This document shows positions 30,852 to 39,293 of a stretch of DNA of 64,000 nt, one piece after another. The translations under genes were made by a program, and so were the position numbers. The notes below the pieces were generated by a model, which was not told where the DNA came from, made no database searches, and saw only the letters and a list, made by a program, of their open reading frames with translations. Position 1 is the first letter of the stretch. Every line of letters starts with the position of its first letter. The stretch covers positions 62,001 to 126,000 of the forward strand of contig JAJTGR010000002.1 of assembly GCA_021299375.1 (NCBI GenBank), read 5' to 3'. This DNA comes from Gemmatimonadota bacterium (GTDB lineage: Bacteria > Gemmatimonadota > Gemmatimonadetes > Gemmatimonadales > Gemmatimonadaceae).

Positions 30852-32342
30852 TCATGAACGTACCAATGTCTCGCGGCGTTGAATCGCCGGCAAGTCGACG
30901 GGAAGCGTCAGCTGGAACGCGGTGTGGCCCGGCCGGCTCTCCACCAGCTCCAGCCGCCCGGCGTGCGCTTCGGCAATGCGCCGGCTGATCGCCAGCCCGA
31001 GACCGGCCCCGCTCGTCCGGGTCGTCTCCTGCCGGGTCCGCGCGGCATCGGCGCGGAAGAAGCGCTCGAAGACGCGCCCCTGGAGTGCGGCCGGGATCCC
31101 TTCCCCCTGGTCCGTGACGGTGACCCGCACCGCGTCACCGTCGCGCTCCATGGTGACTGCGACTTGGCCGCCGGCCGCCGAGTGCTTGATGGCGTTGTCG
31201 AGCAGGTTGAGGAGCAGGCGGCCCAGCAGGTCGGCATCACCCTGCAGCGGGGCCTCGACCACGTTGGTCAGGTCCATCCGGACGCCGCGCGTGTCGGCAA
31301 GCGGGCGGGCGCTGCGGACCGTGTCGTCGACGACATCCTCGAGGTGGATGGTGGCGCGATGCACGACGAGATGCCCGGCATCGGACCGGGCCAGCAGGAA
31401 CAGGTCGTCGACGATGCGGGTGAGTCGGCGAGACGCGTCCTGCATGATGGTCACCGACTCGCGGTACTCGGCCTCGTGCCGCACCGGCTTGCTGAGCGTC
31501 ACGTCCGCTTCCGTGCGCACGATGGCGGTCGGTGTGCGCAACTCGTGCGAGGCATCGGCCATGAACCGCCGCTGCAGCTCGAAGGCCTGTTCGAGGCGGT
31601 CAAGCAGGTCGTTGACGACCCGCGCCAGGCGGACCAGCTCATCGCCGCCCCCCACCGGCAGGCGCTCGTGCAGGTTGGTGGCGGTGATGGCCGCTGCGCG
31701 CTCGGCCATGGTGGCCACGGGCGCCAGGTTGCGGCGCGCAAGGAAGTAGCCGCTCACCGCGGCCGCGACGATGAACAGCGGAATGGCCACCACGAACAGG
31801 CGCCGGACGTCGGCCATCGTCTGCTCCGCTTCGCGCAGTGGATAGCGCCCCGCCAGCACGAAGCCGACCCCGTCGACGTCGAGGCGCTGCGCGCGCACGC
31901 GATAGGCGCCGTCGTCGGCGTCGAGCTGCAGCTGCAGGGGGCCATCCTCACGTGCGGCGGCCGATACGCGGGTGATCACCTGATCGTCGAGCTGCCGTTC
32001 GATCGCCGCCGATCGGTCGGGCAGGCCCGTCGTGTCCGGCGGCGCGGCACTCGCCACCACGCGCCCTGCCGGATCGAGGATCATGATATGCAACTCCCGG
32101 AAGCGCACCTCGTGCACGGTGGTGATCATCGCCTGTTGCGCCGTCAGGCCAGCGCGCCGCTCGGCCCCGAGCTCACGGGTGAACGCCGCCAGCGCCTCGG
32201 CAATGAAGCGATCGGTGCCGCCCACGAGCGCGCGCGAGAAGGCGACGTAGCAGACGATGGCGAAGATGGCCAACGGTAGCCCCACCAACAGCGAGTGCCA
32301 GAGGGCCAGTCGCACCCGCAGCGATGACGGCCAGCCGATCAC
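30852..32342 (-). CDS. Membrane sensor histidine kinase
   Basis: 496 residues, starting with GTG at 32342 inside the regulator's stop (GTGA overlap). TM1 at about 17-38 and TM2 at 182-201 enclose a 140-residue periplasmic sensor. A HAMP linker (203-255) is followed by HisKA with H266 in DASHELRTP and an ATPase domain (LLNLLDNAIKHS, DQGEGIP, GAGLGLAIS). It is built like metal- and antibiotic-responsive kinases of the CusS/BaeS type, but the sensor region has no motif I can assign. Its partner is the OmpR-type regulator directly upstream, and the TonB receptor gene begins 56 bases downstream. Confidence 0.92.
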   Translation of the reverse strand: MIGWPSSLRVRLALWHSLLVGLPLAIFAIVCYVAFSRALVGGTDRFIAEALAAFTRELGAERRAGLTAQQAMITTVHEVRFRELHIMILDPAGRVVASAAPPDTTGLPDRSAAIERQLDDQVITRVSAAAREDGPLQLQLDADDGAYRVRAQRLDVDGVGFVLAGRYPLREAEQTMADVRRLFVVAIPLFIVAAAVSGYFLARRNLAPVATMAERAAAITATNLHERLPVGGGDELVRLARVVNDLLDRLEQAFELQRRFMADASHELRTPTAIVRTEADVTLSKPVRHEAEYRESVTIMQDASRRLTRIVDDLFLLARSDAGHLVVHRATIHLEDVVDDTVRSARPLADTRGVRMDLTNVVEAPLQGDADLLGRLLLNLLDNAIKHSAAGGQVAVTMERDGDAVRVTVTDQGEGIPAALQGRVFERFFRADAARTRQETTRTSGAGLGLAISRRIAEAHAGRLELVESRPGHTAFQLTLPVDLPAIQRRETLVRS

Positions 32343-33013
32343 GCCGGGGCCTCGAGCAGGAAGCCGACCCCGCGCACGGTGGTGAACAGGGCGACCGTCT
32401 CGCCCTCATCCAGCTTGCGGCGCAGCCGGCTGGCATAGACGTCGATGATGTTCGAGTAGCGGTCGGGATGGTCGTCCCAGACGTGCTCCATGAGCTCGGC
32501 GCGGCTCACCACGCGGCCGGCGTGGGCGGCGAGATAGGCGAGCAACGCGAACTCGCGTGCCGTGAGCGGAATGTCGCGGTCGCCGCGTCGTACGGTGTGC
32601 CGTTCCTGGTCCACGACGAGATCACCAACAACCAGGCGCGACGGCGCCCGATCGCCCTGTCGCCGTGTGATGGCCCGCAGCCTCGCCAGCAGTTCGCCGA
32701 AATCGAACGGCTTGGTCAGATAGTCGTCGGCTCCGGCGTCGAGTCCCGCGATGCGATGTTCGACGGCGTCGAGCGCCGTCAGCATCAGGATCGGCACCCG
32801 ATTGCCGCGCTGGCGAATGGCCTCGCACACCGCAAGCCCCGTCATGCCCGGCAGCAGCACGTCGAGGATGATCACGTCGTGCGCCCGCGCCTCGGCGAGG
32901 GCCAGCGCCTCGCGGCCGGTCACGGCCGGGTCGACCTCGTGCGATGCCTCGCGGAGACCGCGGGCGATCGACGTGAGCAGGTGCGGATCATCTTCCGCCA
33001 GCAGGATGCGCAT
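32339..33013 (-). CDS. OmpR/PhoB-family response regulator
   Basis: 224 residues from the ATG at 33013 (MRILLAEDD); an in-frame upstream ATG at 33064 adds residues foreign to the family. The receiver has the acidic pair E7-D8-D9, phospho-acceptor D51 in IILDVLLPG, T79 and K101 in LTKPFD. The C-terminal winged helix (LTAREFALLAYLAAHAGRVVSRAEL; VYASRLRRKLD; TVRGVGFLL) binds DNA. It starts the regulator-kinase-TonB receptor operon. A TACATT box six bases before the ATG points to a leaderless mRNA. It probably regulates its own operon, but no direct-repeat operator could be picked out by eye. Confidence 0.93.
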   Translation of the reverse strand: MRILLAEDDPHLLTSIARGLREASHEVDPAVTGREALALAEARAHDVIILDVLLPGMTGLAVCEAIRQRGNRVPILMLTALDAVEHRIAGLDAGADDYLTKPFDFGELLARLRAITRRQGDRAPSRLVVGDLVVDQERHTVRRGDRDIPLTAREFALLAYLAAHAGRVVSRAELMEHVWDDHPDRYSNIIDVYASRLRRKLDEGETVALFTTVRGVGFLLEAPA

Positions 33014-33019
33014 GTCGGC

Positions 33020-33025
33020 AATGTA
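33020..33025 (-). promoter_or_regulatory. Putative -10 element (TACATT) of a leaderless transcript
   Basis: On the minus strand TACATT ends six bases before the ATG of the response regulator at 33013, with no Shine-Dalgarno. It would be the promoter of the regulator-kinase-receptor operon. Confidence 0.4.
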
Positions 33026-33140
33026 CCGACGGGGCGGCAGGGAGGGAGTTTCCGGCGCGGGCAACGGCTGCGCCGCTCGACGCGCCCTATCGCACGGTCA
33101 GCCGCGCCGCCACCATCCGCGTGAGGGTCCCGTCCTCGAG

Positions 33141-34058
33141 CTACGGGCGCAGGTAGCTCCCGGGGCCGCCGGTGCTGGCATAGTGATAGTGTCCACCGAT
33201 CGCATCCACCGTGAGTCCGTTGGTCCGAATGGCCCACGCCACGAGATCGGCAATCGCGTCGAGCTGCGCCGGCGTGGGCTGCAGCACGTCGTCGTTGCCG
33301 ATCATGCTGATGAGAAAGTGCCCGCTGGGGTCAGAGGTGGTGTTGGTCTCGCTCATAAACCGCCAGTCGCGCCCTTCGTAGACAGTGCCTTCGAGTCCGA
33401 ACAGGAAGTGGTCCGGCACGTCCCACCAGGTGCGCTCGCGCGCGCCCCACGCCTGCAGGTTGCGGAGGCGCTGGGCGGCGTCGTCCCCTGGCAGCAGCGG
33501 GCGTGCATCGCCGGTGTGGTGCAGCGTGACGTGCGTGATGCGGTGCGGAATGCGCAGCCGCAGGTCGGCGCCACCGGCGACCGGCGATGCCGCGACGGAC
33601 GCCGGCAGCGAGGCCACGGTGGCGACTTCGAGGGCTACCAGTCCTGCGCCCAGTTCGCCGGGGCCATAGATGGCGACGACGACATGGAAGCCCTGCCAGT
33701 TGAAGGCGCTGCCCTCGCCCGCCGTGCGCACGTCGCGCGGGCGGCCGAGCGTCAGCTGCAACCGGACGGTGTCGGTGCCCGCCGAAGCCGGCCCACCGGT
33801 CGCGGTGCCCAGCACCGCGACGGTGAGTCCGCGGAAGACGAGCGAATCCCCGGCAGCGATGTTGCGTCGCGCGGCGTCGACGGCGTGGCCGAGCGGGGGC
33901 GTGGCCTGCCACTGCCGGTGAGGGATGAGTGGCGGCTGGGGCACCGCGACGGCCTTTCCCGCGACCGCCTGTTCCGCGATGACCTGCGCCGCGACGGGAC
34001 GCACGAAGGTGAGTCCCGTGAGCCACAGCGACAGGCCATACCACACGCGCATCCTCAT
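33141..34058 (-). CDS. Exported PGRP/N-acetylmuramoyl-L-alanine amidase-like protein with altered zinc site
   Basis: 305 residues with a signal peptide (LSLWLTGLTFVRPVAAQ). Residues about 95-170 form a beta-rich region like the domain found before amidase_2/PGRP folds. The amidase-like domain follows: ITHVTLHHTGD (first zinc His, about 180), WWDVPDHFLFGLEGTVYEGRDW (family core) and GGHYHYASTGGPGSYL at the C-terminus (second His, H290). In active PGRP amidases the last block reads H-x8-(D)C-P-G and the Cys binds zinc; here that position is glycine (G298 before P299). The protein may therefore bind rather than cut peptidoglycan, or use another ligand. It follows the aldo/keto reductase gene by 16 bases. 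Confidence 0.75.
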   Translation of the reverse strand: MRMRVWYGLSLWLTGLTFVRPVAAQVIAEQAVAGKAVAVPQPPLIPHRQWQATPPLGHAVDAARRNIAAGDSLVFRGLTVAVLGTATGGPASAGTDTVRLQLTLGRPRDVRTAGEGSAFNWQGFHVVVAIYGPGELGAGLVALEVATVASLPASVAASPVAGGADLRLRIPHRITHVTLHHTGDARPLLPGDDAAQRLRNLQAWGARERTWWDVPDHFLFGLEGTVYEGRDWRFMSETNTTSDPSGHFLISMIGNDDVLQPTPAQLDAIADLVAWAIRTNGLTVDAIGGHYHYASTGGPGSYLRP

Positions 34059-34074
34059 GCGCCGCCCCGCCGAC

Positions 34075-35034
34075 TCACCCGCGCGTCAGCGGCGGCAGCG
34101 CATCGACGAACTTGACGATGGCCTCGCGCTGGGCGGCCGTGGGCAGGCGCCCCACGCCGCCGGCGACGTTGTCGAGCATGTTCTTCGCCTGGCTCGTCGC
34201 GGGCGTCACCGCGGTGATGGCCGGATGCGCGAGGATGAACTTGAGGAAGAACTGCGCATAGGTGGTGGCGTCGAACTCCTTCGCGAACTCGGGGAGCGGC
34301 GTGCTGCCGGCCCGGCGGAACAGGCTCGTGCGCCCGAACGGCGCGTAGGCCAGCACCGCGATCTTGCGTTCGATCGCCAGCGGCAGGATGACCTCCTCCA
34401 CGCCGCGATTGTCCGCAGCATAGTCGATGCCGATGAAGTCGAGCGGCTCGTTGCGCATGACCTCCACGAGCAGGCCGTACTGGCTGTCGCTGGTGGTGGT
34501 GATGCCCACGTAGCGTACGCGCCCTGCCGCCTTGAACTCGCGCGCCACGGCCAGTTGCGTCGGCGGGTCGCCCATGTTGTGCACCTGCACGAGGTCGATC
34601 TTCGGCTGACGGTAGCGTGCAAACGACTGCTCGATCTGTGCCCGGGCGGCGGCCGGATCGGCCTTGCCGCCGCCGCGGCCGGCGACGTTGACCTTGGTGG
34701 CCCAGAAGAGCCTGTCGGCGATGCCAAGGTCGTTGACGATGCGGCTGGCGACCTCCTCGGAGGCACCGTACGAGGGTGCGGTGTCGAAGACTCGGGCACC
34801 GCGGTCGACCATGGCCTGGAACACCGCCTTGAGTGCCGTCACGTCCTCACTGCGGGCAACGGATGAGAACGTGGCCGAGCTCCCCAGGCCGATGGCGGGG
34901 ATCTTCTCGCCGGTGGAGGGAATGGTGCGCTGGATGAGCTGCCCCTGCGCCAGTGCGTCGAGCAGGCGGGGCGTCAGGCCCAGGGTGGCACCGATACCGG
35001 CGGCAGTGGCGAGGAAATCTCGGCGGGAAACCAT
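34075..35034 (-). CDS. Tat-exported aldo/keto reductase
   Basis: 319 residues from the ATG at 35034, fixed by a twin-arginine signal (VSRRDFLATAAGIGATLGL). The TIM-barrel reductase motifs are present: VFDTAPSYGASEE (catalytic Asp and Tyr), FWATKVN (Lys) and DLVQVHNMGD (His). AYAPFGRTSLF and TPATSQAKNMLDN provide NADPH phosphate contacts. Exported members occur among sugar-modifying or steroid-like reductases; how NADPH would be supplied outside the cytosol is unclear, so a bound cofactor is likely (inference). The peptidoglycan-amidase-like gene follows after 16 bases. Confidence 0.87.
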   Translation of the reverse strand: MVSRRDFLATAAGIGATLGLTPRLLDALAQGQLIQRTIPSTGEKIPAIGLGSSATFSSVARSEDVTALKAVFQAMVDRGARVFDTAPSYGASEEVASRIVNDLGIADRLFWATKVNVAGRGGGKADPAAARAQIEQSFARYRQPKIDLVQVHNMGDPPTQLAVAREFKAAGRVRYVGITTTSDSQYGLLVEVMRNEPLDFIGIDYAADNRGVEEVILPLAIERKIAVLAYAPFGRTSLFRRAGSTPLPEFAKEFDATTYAQFFLKFILAHPAITAVTPATSQAKNMLDNVAGGVGRLPTAAQREAIVKFVDALPPLTRG

Positions 35035-35093
35035 AGCGGGAACCGATTGAAATGGTGGAGACGTGGCGCACGCGGTGACGCACACCCTGCAAG

Positions 35094-35667
35094 CTACTGC
35101 GGCCTCCCGCCGAACGTTCCCGCCATGAGCCCCACCGCAACGCCTGCGGGTGGACTGGCCGGCGGCCGGCCGCCCGTGTGGCGGCGCATGACGACGTATG
35201 CATTGACCGGGCATTCACGTGTCCCGCCACCGGTGCGCGGACTGCCGGGGGCGGGCCACCACCTGCCATCGTGCCCCGCCGAGGGCTGGCGCGGAGTCCG
35301 CGCCCCCATCCAGCGGGCCAACTCGGCACGGGAATGCACCCCGCGCTCGGCGGAGAGCGTCTCGGCGTGCCGGCGGGCCGTGTGGACCGAGAGGCCAAGG
35401 TCCGTGGCGATACGCGGGATGCCACGCCCCGTGGACAGCCGCAACGCCACTGCGCGCTTTCCGTTCGGTCAGCTGGTGCGCGTCGAACACACGGCGGACC
35501 GGGTCCGCCGCATCGTTGCACAGCACGACCGGGCTCTCGACGTCCCCGTGCCGATCGGTGAGCGGCGTAGCGCGGATGCGGAGCGACCGGCGGCGCCGGA
35601 GGCGGACGCCCACGTCGAGGACGCACTGGGCCGGGATCGGCGCCAAGCCGCCGCCGCGCGGAGTCAA
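35094..35667 (-). pseudogene. Remnant of a LuxR-type HTH regulator, frameshifted
   Basis: Two minus-strand frames together spell the C-terminal half of a LuxR-family regulator. The first (from about 35667) encodes RSLRIRATPLTDRHGDVESP and a stretch ending DAHQLTERKA, typical of the sensor-to-HTH junction. The HTH then continues in a different frame from about 35462: VALRLSTGRGIPRIATDLG, LSVHTARRHAETL, VHSRAELARWM. A one-base frameshift near 35460-35468 separates them. No start or N-terminal domain is evident further upstream. I read this as a dead gene; the identification of the HTH is firm, the boundaries are not. Confidence 0.6.
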
Positions 35668-35869
35668 TCAGATGGAGGGGACGCCATACTCCGGCAGCAT
35701 CGGGCTCAGGGTCGGCATGGGTCTGCAAAGACAGCCGATGGGCGACAGCGCGAACGCCGACAACCTGAGCACGTGGTCACAACTCCCGCTCGTGAATCGA
35801 TCAGCTGCTCGCCAATTCCCGGAATCCGACAGTCAGATCGGCGTCACGATACCGTTCGAGACCGGATCT

Positions 35870-36600
35870 CCATCGCCGTCGGATCGCATGGCCGAAAACA
35901 CAGCCGTACCGACCCTGCGATCTGCAGCTGTTCGACGGGGCGCCTCTGGTTGGGGCTGGTGAGGCGCTGCGCGGTCGCGCCGCGCCGGAATCTCGACGCA
36001 GCCCTCTATGTCATCCGGCGCGCGTTGGGGTCTGAGGGGGGCGTGAACGGTTCGCCCGCCGGTTTGCCACGCTCGTACAACAGGCCGCCTCCGCGCCGGC
36101 TGACCGGAGAGCTTGGGGAGCGTGCACCGCGCTCCACGCGCGGCTGCGGCAGGCCGATCCGCACCGACTGACGGCGGTGGAAGGGGAGGCCCGGGCGCCG
36201 GCGCGCTGCGGGGGTCGGTTCGCCGGGTTCGGCTTCGGCTCCGGCCCCGGCCCCGGTTCCCACATCGTCGCCACGCCTGACTCGGTCCTGATGACCGCAA
36301 TGTCCAGCGAGCCAGCGCATGCGCCTGGCGTGGTGGCTCGGTCCACGTCACCGACTGCCGCGGCGACCGGCGAGCCCACCGTCCGTAGTGGCCGGCCGAG
36401 CCGGACGCGCCGTTCGCTTGCGGCCGTCGCGCTGCTCGCCATGGTGGGAGCGTTTGCCCAGCGTCGCTCGGGCAGCGCCGACGCGCCTCCGGCCGCGGCT
36501 CCCTCGGCGCGCGTGGCTCGAAGCCGCCGTTCGCCCACACCGTGTGCGTGCACACCGACGTCACGCCGTGATCGGCTCACGGCGCGGGCCACTGGGCGTG
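35870..36600 (+). pseudogene. Degraded SARP/BTAD-type regulator remnant (tentative)
   Basis: Several plus-strand frames carry fragments in the order expected for a bacterial transcriptional activator-domain protein. LQLFDGAPLVGAGEALRGRAA lies near 35920-35985, NLDAALYVIRRALGSEG near 35990-36030 (the ALYVIRRALG helix is typical), TALHARLRQADPHRLTAVE near 36125-36185, and a C-terminal transmembrane helix (RRSLAAVALLAMVGAFA near 36405-36455). Stops and frame changes separate them, and the helix-turn-helix segment between the first two appears deleted. Low-complexity GGCTCCGGCCCCGG runs occur near 36230. The assignment rests on my reading of short fragments and is uncertain. With the LuxR remnant it fills 35.1-36.6 kb, which has no intact gene. 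Confidence 0.4.
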
Positions 36601-36607
36601 CCCACCG

Positions 36608-38359
36608 TCAGCGCCGGCTCAGCAGCACCCGCCCGCGCGCGGTGATCGCCTCGGCCATGCCGCCGGTGAACACGAGCCGCACCCCGCTGTTGGTGCGCGG
36701 GTCCCAACTGCGGAACTCGCCGTCGGTGGTCCACGCCAACTCCGCGGGTGCGAACGGTCGAGCGCCGATGTCCACGATCGACCCGTCGGGCGCCCAGGTG
36801 TAGAGGTTGGTCGCGGCGCCTCGCGTGAAGTTCAGGCGCACGGTCGTGCGCGCGAGGCCCCCCGGGCCGGTGGACGTGCCGAGGACCTCCACAGAGCGCA
36901 GGTCGCCGAAGCGCTGGCGCCGGCCCTCCATGAGCTGCCGCTCCTGCGTGGCGACCTCGCTGGAATCCGGACCGTCCGGACCGAGCGCGACACGCAGCGG
37001 TCCGATGTCGCCGCGCCCGAGCGCCTCCACGATCTGCCCGGCCCGTGCGTTCAGTGAGGCCGCACGCGGCAACGACGCCGTATCGCCGGTGGCCAGCAGC
37101 TGCCACGCCTGCTGGCCGATCGCGTCGGCGTGCAGCACGCCCTCGTGCCCCTGCAGGCTGAGTCGGCTGCCGTCGGCCAGCACATAGGTGCCAGCGGCGG
37201 CGGCGAGCGCCTCGGCCGAAGCCACTCGGCGCGTCGGCGGCAGCTCGTACGGTTCACCGAACGCGATGTGTTCAAGGGTGCGTACCGCCATTGAGGCCGT
37301 GAGCTCGGCGACGGTCGACGCCGCGAAGATGGTGACGCCTTCGTCGACGAAACGCAGCAGTTCGGCCACGTACACGCCGTTGCCCCCGTTGTGCGTCACG
37401 AGGCGTGAGCCGCGTGGCGTACGCATCACCGCCCAGCCATACGCGTACTGTGATCGCGCCCCAGGCCCTTCGTCCACATGGCCGGTCATGAACTTGGTGC
37501 GGCTCGAGTCGGTGAGCACGCGCCGGTCCCGCAGCGCAACATCCCATCGCGCCATGTCGCCGAGCGTGGTGTGCAGGCCGCCGTTGCCGCGCAGCGCCCA
37601 GAAGGGGGCCCCAGGCACACCGATGCGCTCGACGATGGTGCCCCAGTCACGCCCATCCTGGTACCCATGGGCGATCTGTGCCGCCGGCCACTGGGGGGCC
37701 GTGTAGCCCGTGGCACGCATGCCGGCCGGCTCCAGGACGAGGGTGCGCAGGGCAGCTTCGTACTCCCGACCCGTGACCATCTCGATGATGGCGGCGAGCA
37801 GCGAGTAGCCGGAGTTGGCGTACTCGTGGGCGGCGCCGGGCGGCGTGCGCAGCGGCGCCGAGAACATGCGTGCCACGTACTCGGCGCGCGTGGTGGGTTC
37901 GTAGTCGGTGGGCGAGTAGTCGGAGCGGAAGCCCGCCGTGTGCGTGAGCAGCTGATGCAGCGTGATGTGCCGCTTGTCGGCCGGCGCGTCGGGGAAGAAG
38001 CGGGCAAGGCTGTCGGTGGTGCGTAGCCGCCCCAGCTCCTCGAGCCGGAGAATGGCGGCTGCCGTGAACTGCTTGGTGATCGAGCCGAGGTTCCAGACGG
38101 TGTTGGTGTCGGCGGCGATGCCACGCGTGCGATCGGCGAGCCCATAGCTCTTCGCGAACACGGGGCGGCCGTTGCGCACGATGAGTACGCCGCCAGTGAA
38201 CCCGCGGCTGGCGAGGCGCTGCAGGTACTCGTCGGCTCGGGCGACGAGCTGGGCGTTGGTGGGAGGTGTGCGTGGCGCGGCCGGCTGTGCGTCGGCGGTC
38301 GCGACCACGGCGGCGAGTGCGATCGCCTGCCAGATGGCGCATGTACGACCGCGTTGCAT
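36608..38359 (-). CDS. Exported serine hydrolase, beta-lactamase/class C PBP-like
   Basis: 583 residues from the ATG at 38359, which overlaps the upstream hydrolase stop (TGATG). The N-terminus is a signal peptide (AIALAAVVATADAQ). Catalytic motifs: S93-IT-K96 (SxxK), Y180-A-N182 (YxN) and a late HNGGNG (KTG position). The C-terminal 200 residues form a beta-barrel extension (YVLADGSRLSLQG; WAPDGSIVDIG). It is a paralogue in type, not close in sequence, of the hydrolase at 2800-4455. The open frame continues far upstream over the next gene, which is an artefact. It is probably a periplasmic esterase or peptidase; substrate unknown. Confidence 0.86.
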   Translation of the reverse strand: MQRGRTCAIWQAIALAAVVATADAQPAAPRTPPTNAQLVARADEYLQRLASRGFTGGVLIVRNGRPVFAKSYGLADRTRGIAADTNTVWNLGSITKQFTAAAILRLEELGRLRTTDSLARFFPDAPADKRHITLHQLLTHTAGFRSDYSPTDYEPTTRAEYVARMFSAPLRTPPGAAHEYANSGYSLLAAIIEMVTGREYEAALRTLVLEPAGMRATGYTAPQWPAAQIAHGYQDGRDWGTIVERIGVPGAPFWALRGNGGLHTTLGDMARWDVALRDRRVLTDSSRTKFMTGHVDEGPGARSQYAYGWAVMRTPRGSRLVTHNGGNGVYVAELLRFVDEGVTIFAASTVAELTASMAVRTLEHIAFGEPYELPPTRRVASAEALAAAAGTYVLADGSRLSLQGHEGVLHADAIGQQAWQLLATGDTASLPRAASLNARAGQIVEALGRGDIGPLRVALGPDGPDSSEVATQERQLMEGRRQRFGDLRSVEVLGTSTGPGGLARTTVRLNFTRGAATNLYTWAPDGSIVDIGARPFAPAELAWTTDGEFRSWDPRTNSGVRLVFTGGMAEAITARGRVLLSRR

Positions 38360-39177
38360 CAGCCTTCCCCTGCCAGCTCGAGGAGCATGGCCGTCAACCG
38401 TTCCGGCTCGCTGATCATCACGTCGTGCCCCCCGCCGAAGAGCGTGCGGTTGGTGTATCCGCGCCGGGTGGCCCGGGCCGCCGCCTCGTCGAACCAGGGC
38501 TCGTGCGTGCAGTGGATGTAGGCGGCGCGCAGCGTGGCGGGAATCGCGGGGGATGCGGGTAGTGGTTGGCCGAATGTCTTGCCGGATTGTGCGGTGAGCC
38601 GCGCACGCGCCCACGCGATATCTGCCGCATCGCGCACGCCGAACTCCTCGGCCGTCGAACGCGGCGGGACGCGCCAGTCCGGTGCGGGCGTCGAGGGGCG
38701 CGCGGCCACCGCGGCGCCGGTGGGACGCGTATAGTCGGCGAGCGACTTGCCCGGTTCGGGGAGGAACGCATCGAGGTACACGAGCTGCGCGAGACGCTGC
38801 GGCACCCGCTGCGCCACCCCGGCGATGACCATGCCACCATAGCTGTGTCCCACCAGCACCACGTCGGTGAGCTCCTCGAACTCGAGCATCGCCACGACGT
38901 CCTGAATGTGCGTGTCGAGCCCGACGTCGGCGGTGAGCAGGTGCGCCCGTTCGCCGAGCCCGGTGAGCGTGGGCGTGTACACGTCGTGTCCGGCGGTCGC
39001 GAGTCGTGTCCGCACCTTCTTCCAGCACCAGCCGCCGTGCCAGGCGCCGTGCACCAGCACGAAGCGCCGCGGTGTGCGTGGCAGCGGTGCAGGCAACGGC
39101 ACCGGCAGCTGCCTCATGCCGGCAAAGGGCAGCGCAGCGAGTGCGGTCACGGCCTCGCGTCGGGACAGCACGGACAT
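38359..39177 (-). CDS. Alpha/beta-fold hydrolase, probably exported
   Basis: 272 residues. LSRREAVTALAALPFAG at the N-terminus looks like a Tat-type signal, followed by a proline-rich linker. The fold begins RFVLVHGAWHGGWCW (oxyanion HG); the nucleophile is S111 in VGHSYGGM, with Asp in VYLDAFLPEPGK and the catalytic His in FGGGHDVMISEPE. It resembles the salicylate/methyl-ester esterases of the MES/EstC group. The stop overlaps the start of the downstream serine hydrolase, so the two hydrolases are made together. Substrate not determined. Confidence 0.87.
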   Translation of the reverse strand: MSVLSRREAVTALAALPFAGMRQLPVPLPAPLPRTPRRFVLVHGAWHGGWCWKKVRTRLATAGHDVYTPTLTGLGERAHLLTADVGLDTHIQDVVAMLEFEELTDVVLVGHSYGGMVIAGVAQRVPQRLAQLVYLDAFLPEPGKSLADYTRPTGAAVAARPSTPAPDWRVPPRSTAEEFGVRDAADIAWARARLTAQSGKTFGQPLPASPAIPATLRAAYIHCTHEPWFDEAAARATRRGYTNRTLFGGGHDVMISEPERLTAMLLELAGEG

Positions 39178-39280
39178 GGCAGGATGGCGGTGAGGAGTGC
39201 AGGGAGCGCCGGGCAGCGAATTGTGCAGCCCGAGGGCGTCGATCGCGAGGGTGACCAGCCCCAGCGGCGCACCGGCGCAC

Positions 39281-39286
39281 TAAGTT
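39281..39286 (+). promoter_or_regulatory. Putative -10 element (TAAGTT) of a leaderless transcript
   Basis: TAAGTT ends seven bases before the ATG at 39294 with no Shine-Dalgarno, matching the TAnnTT pattern. The divergent alpha/beta hydrolase starts about 105 bases away. Confidence 0.4.
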
Positions 39287-39293
39287 GTGCACC

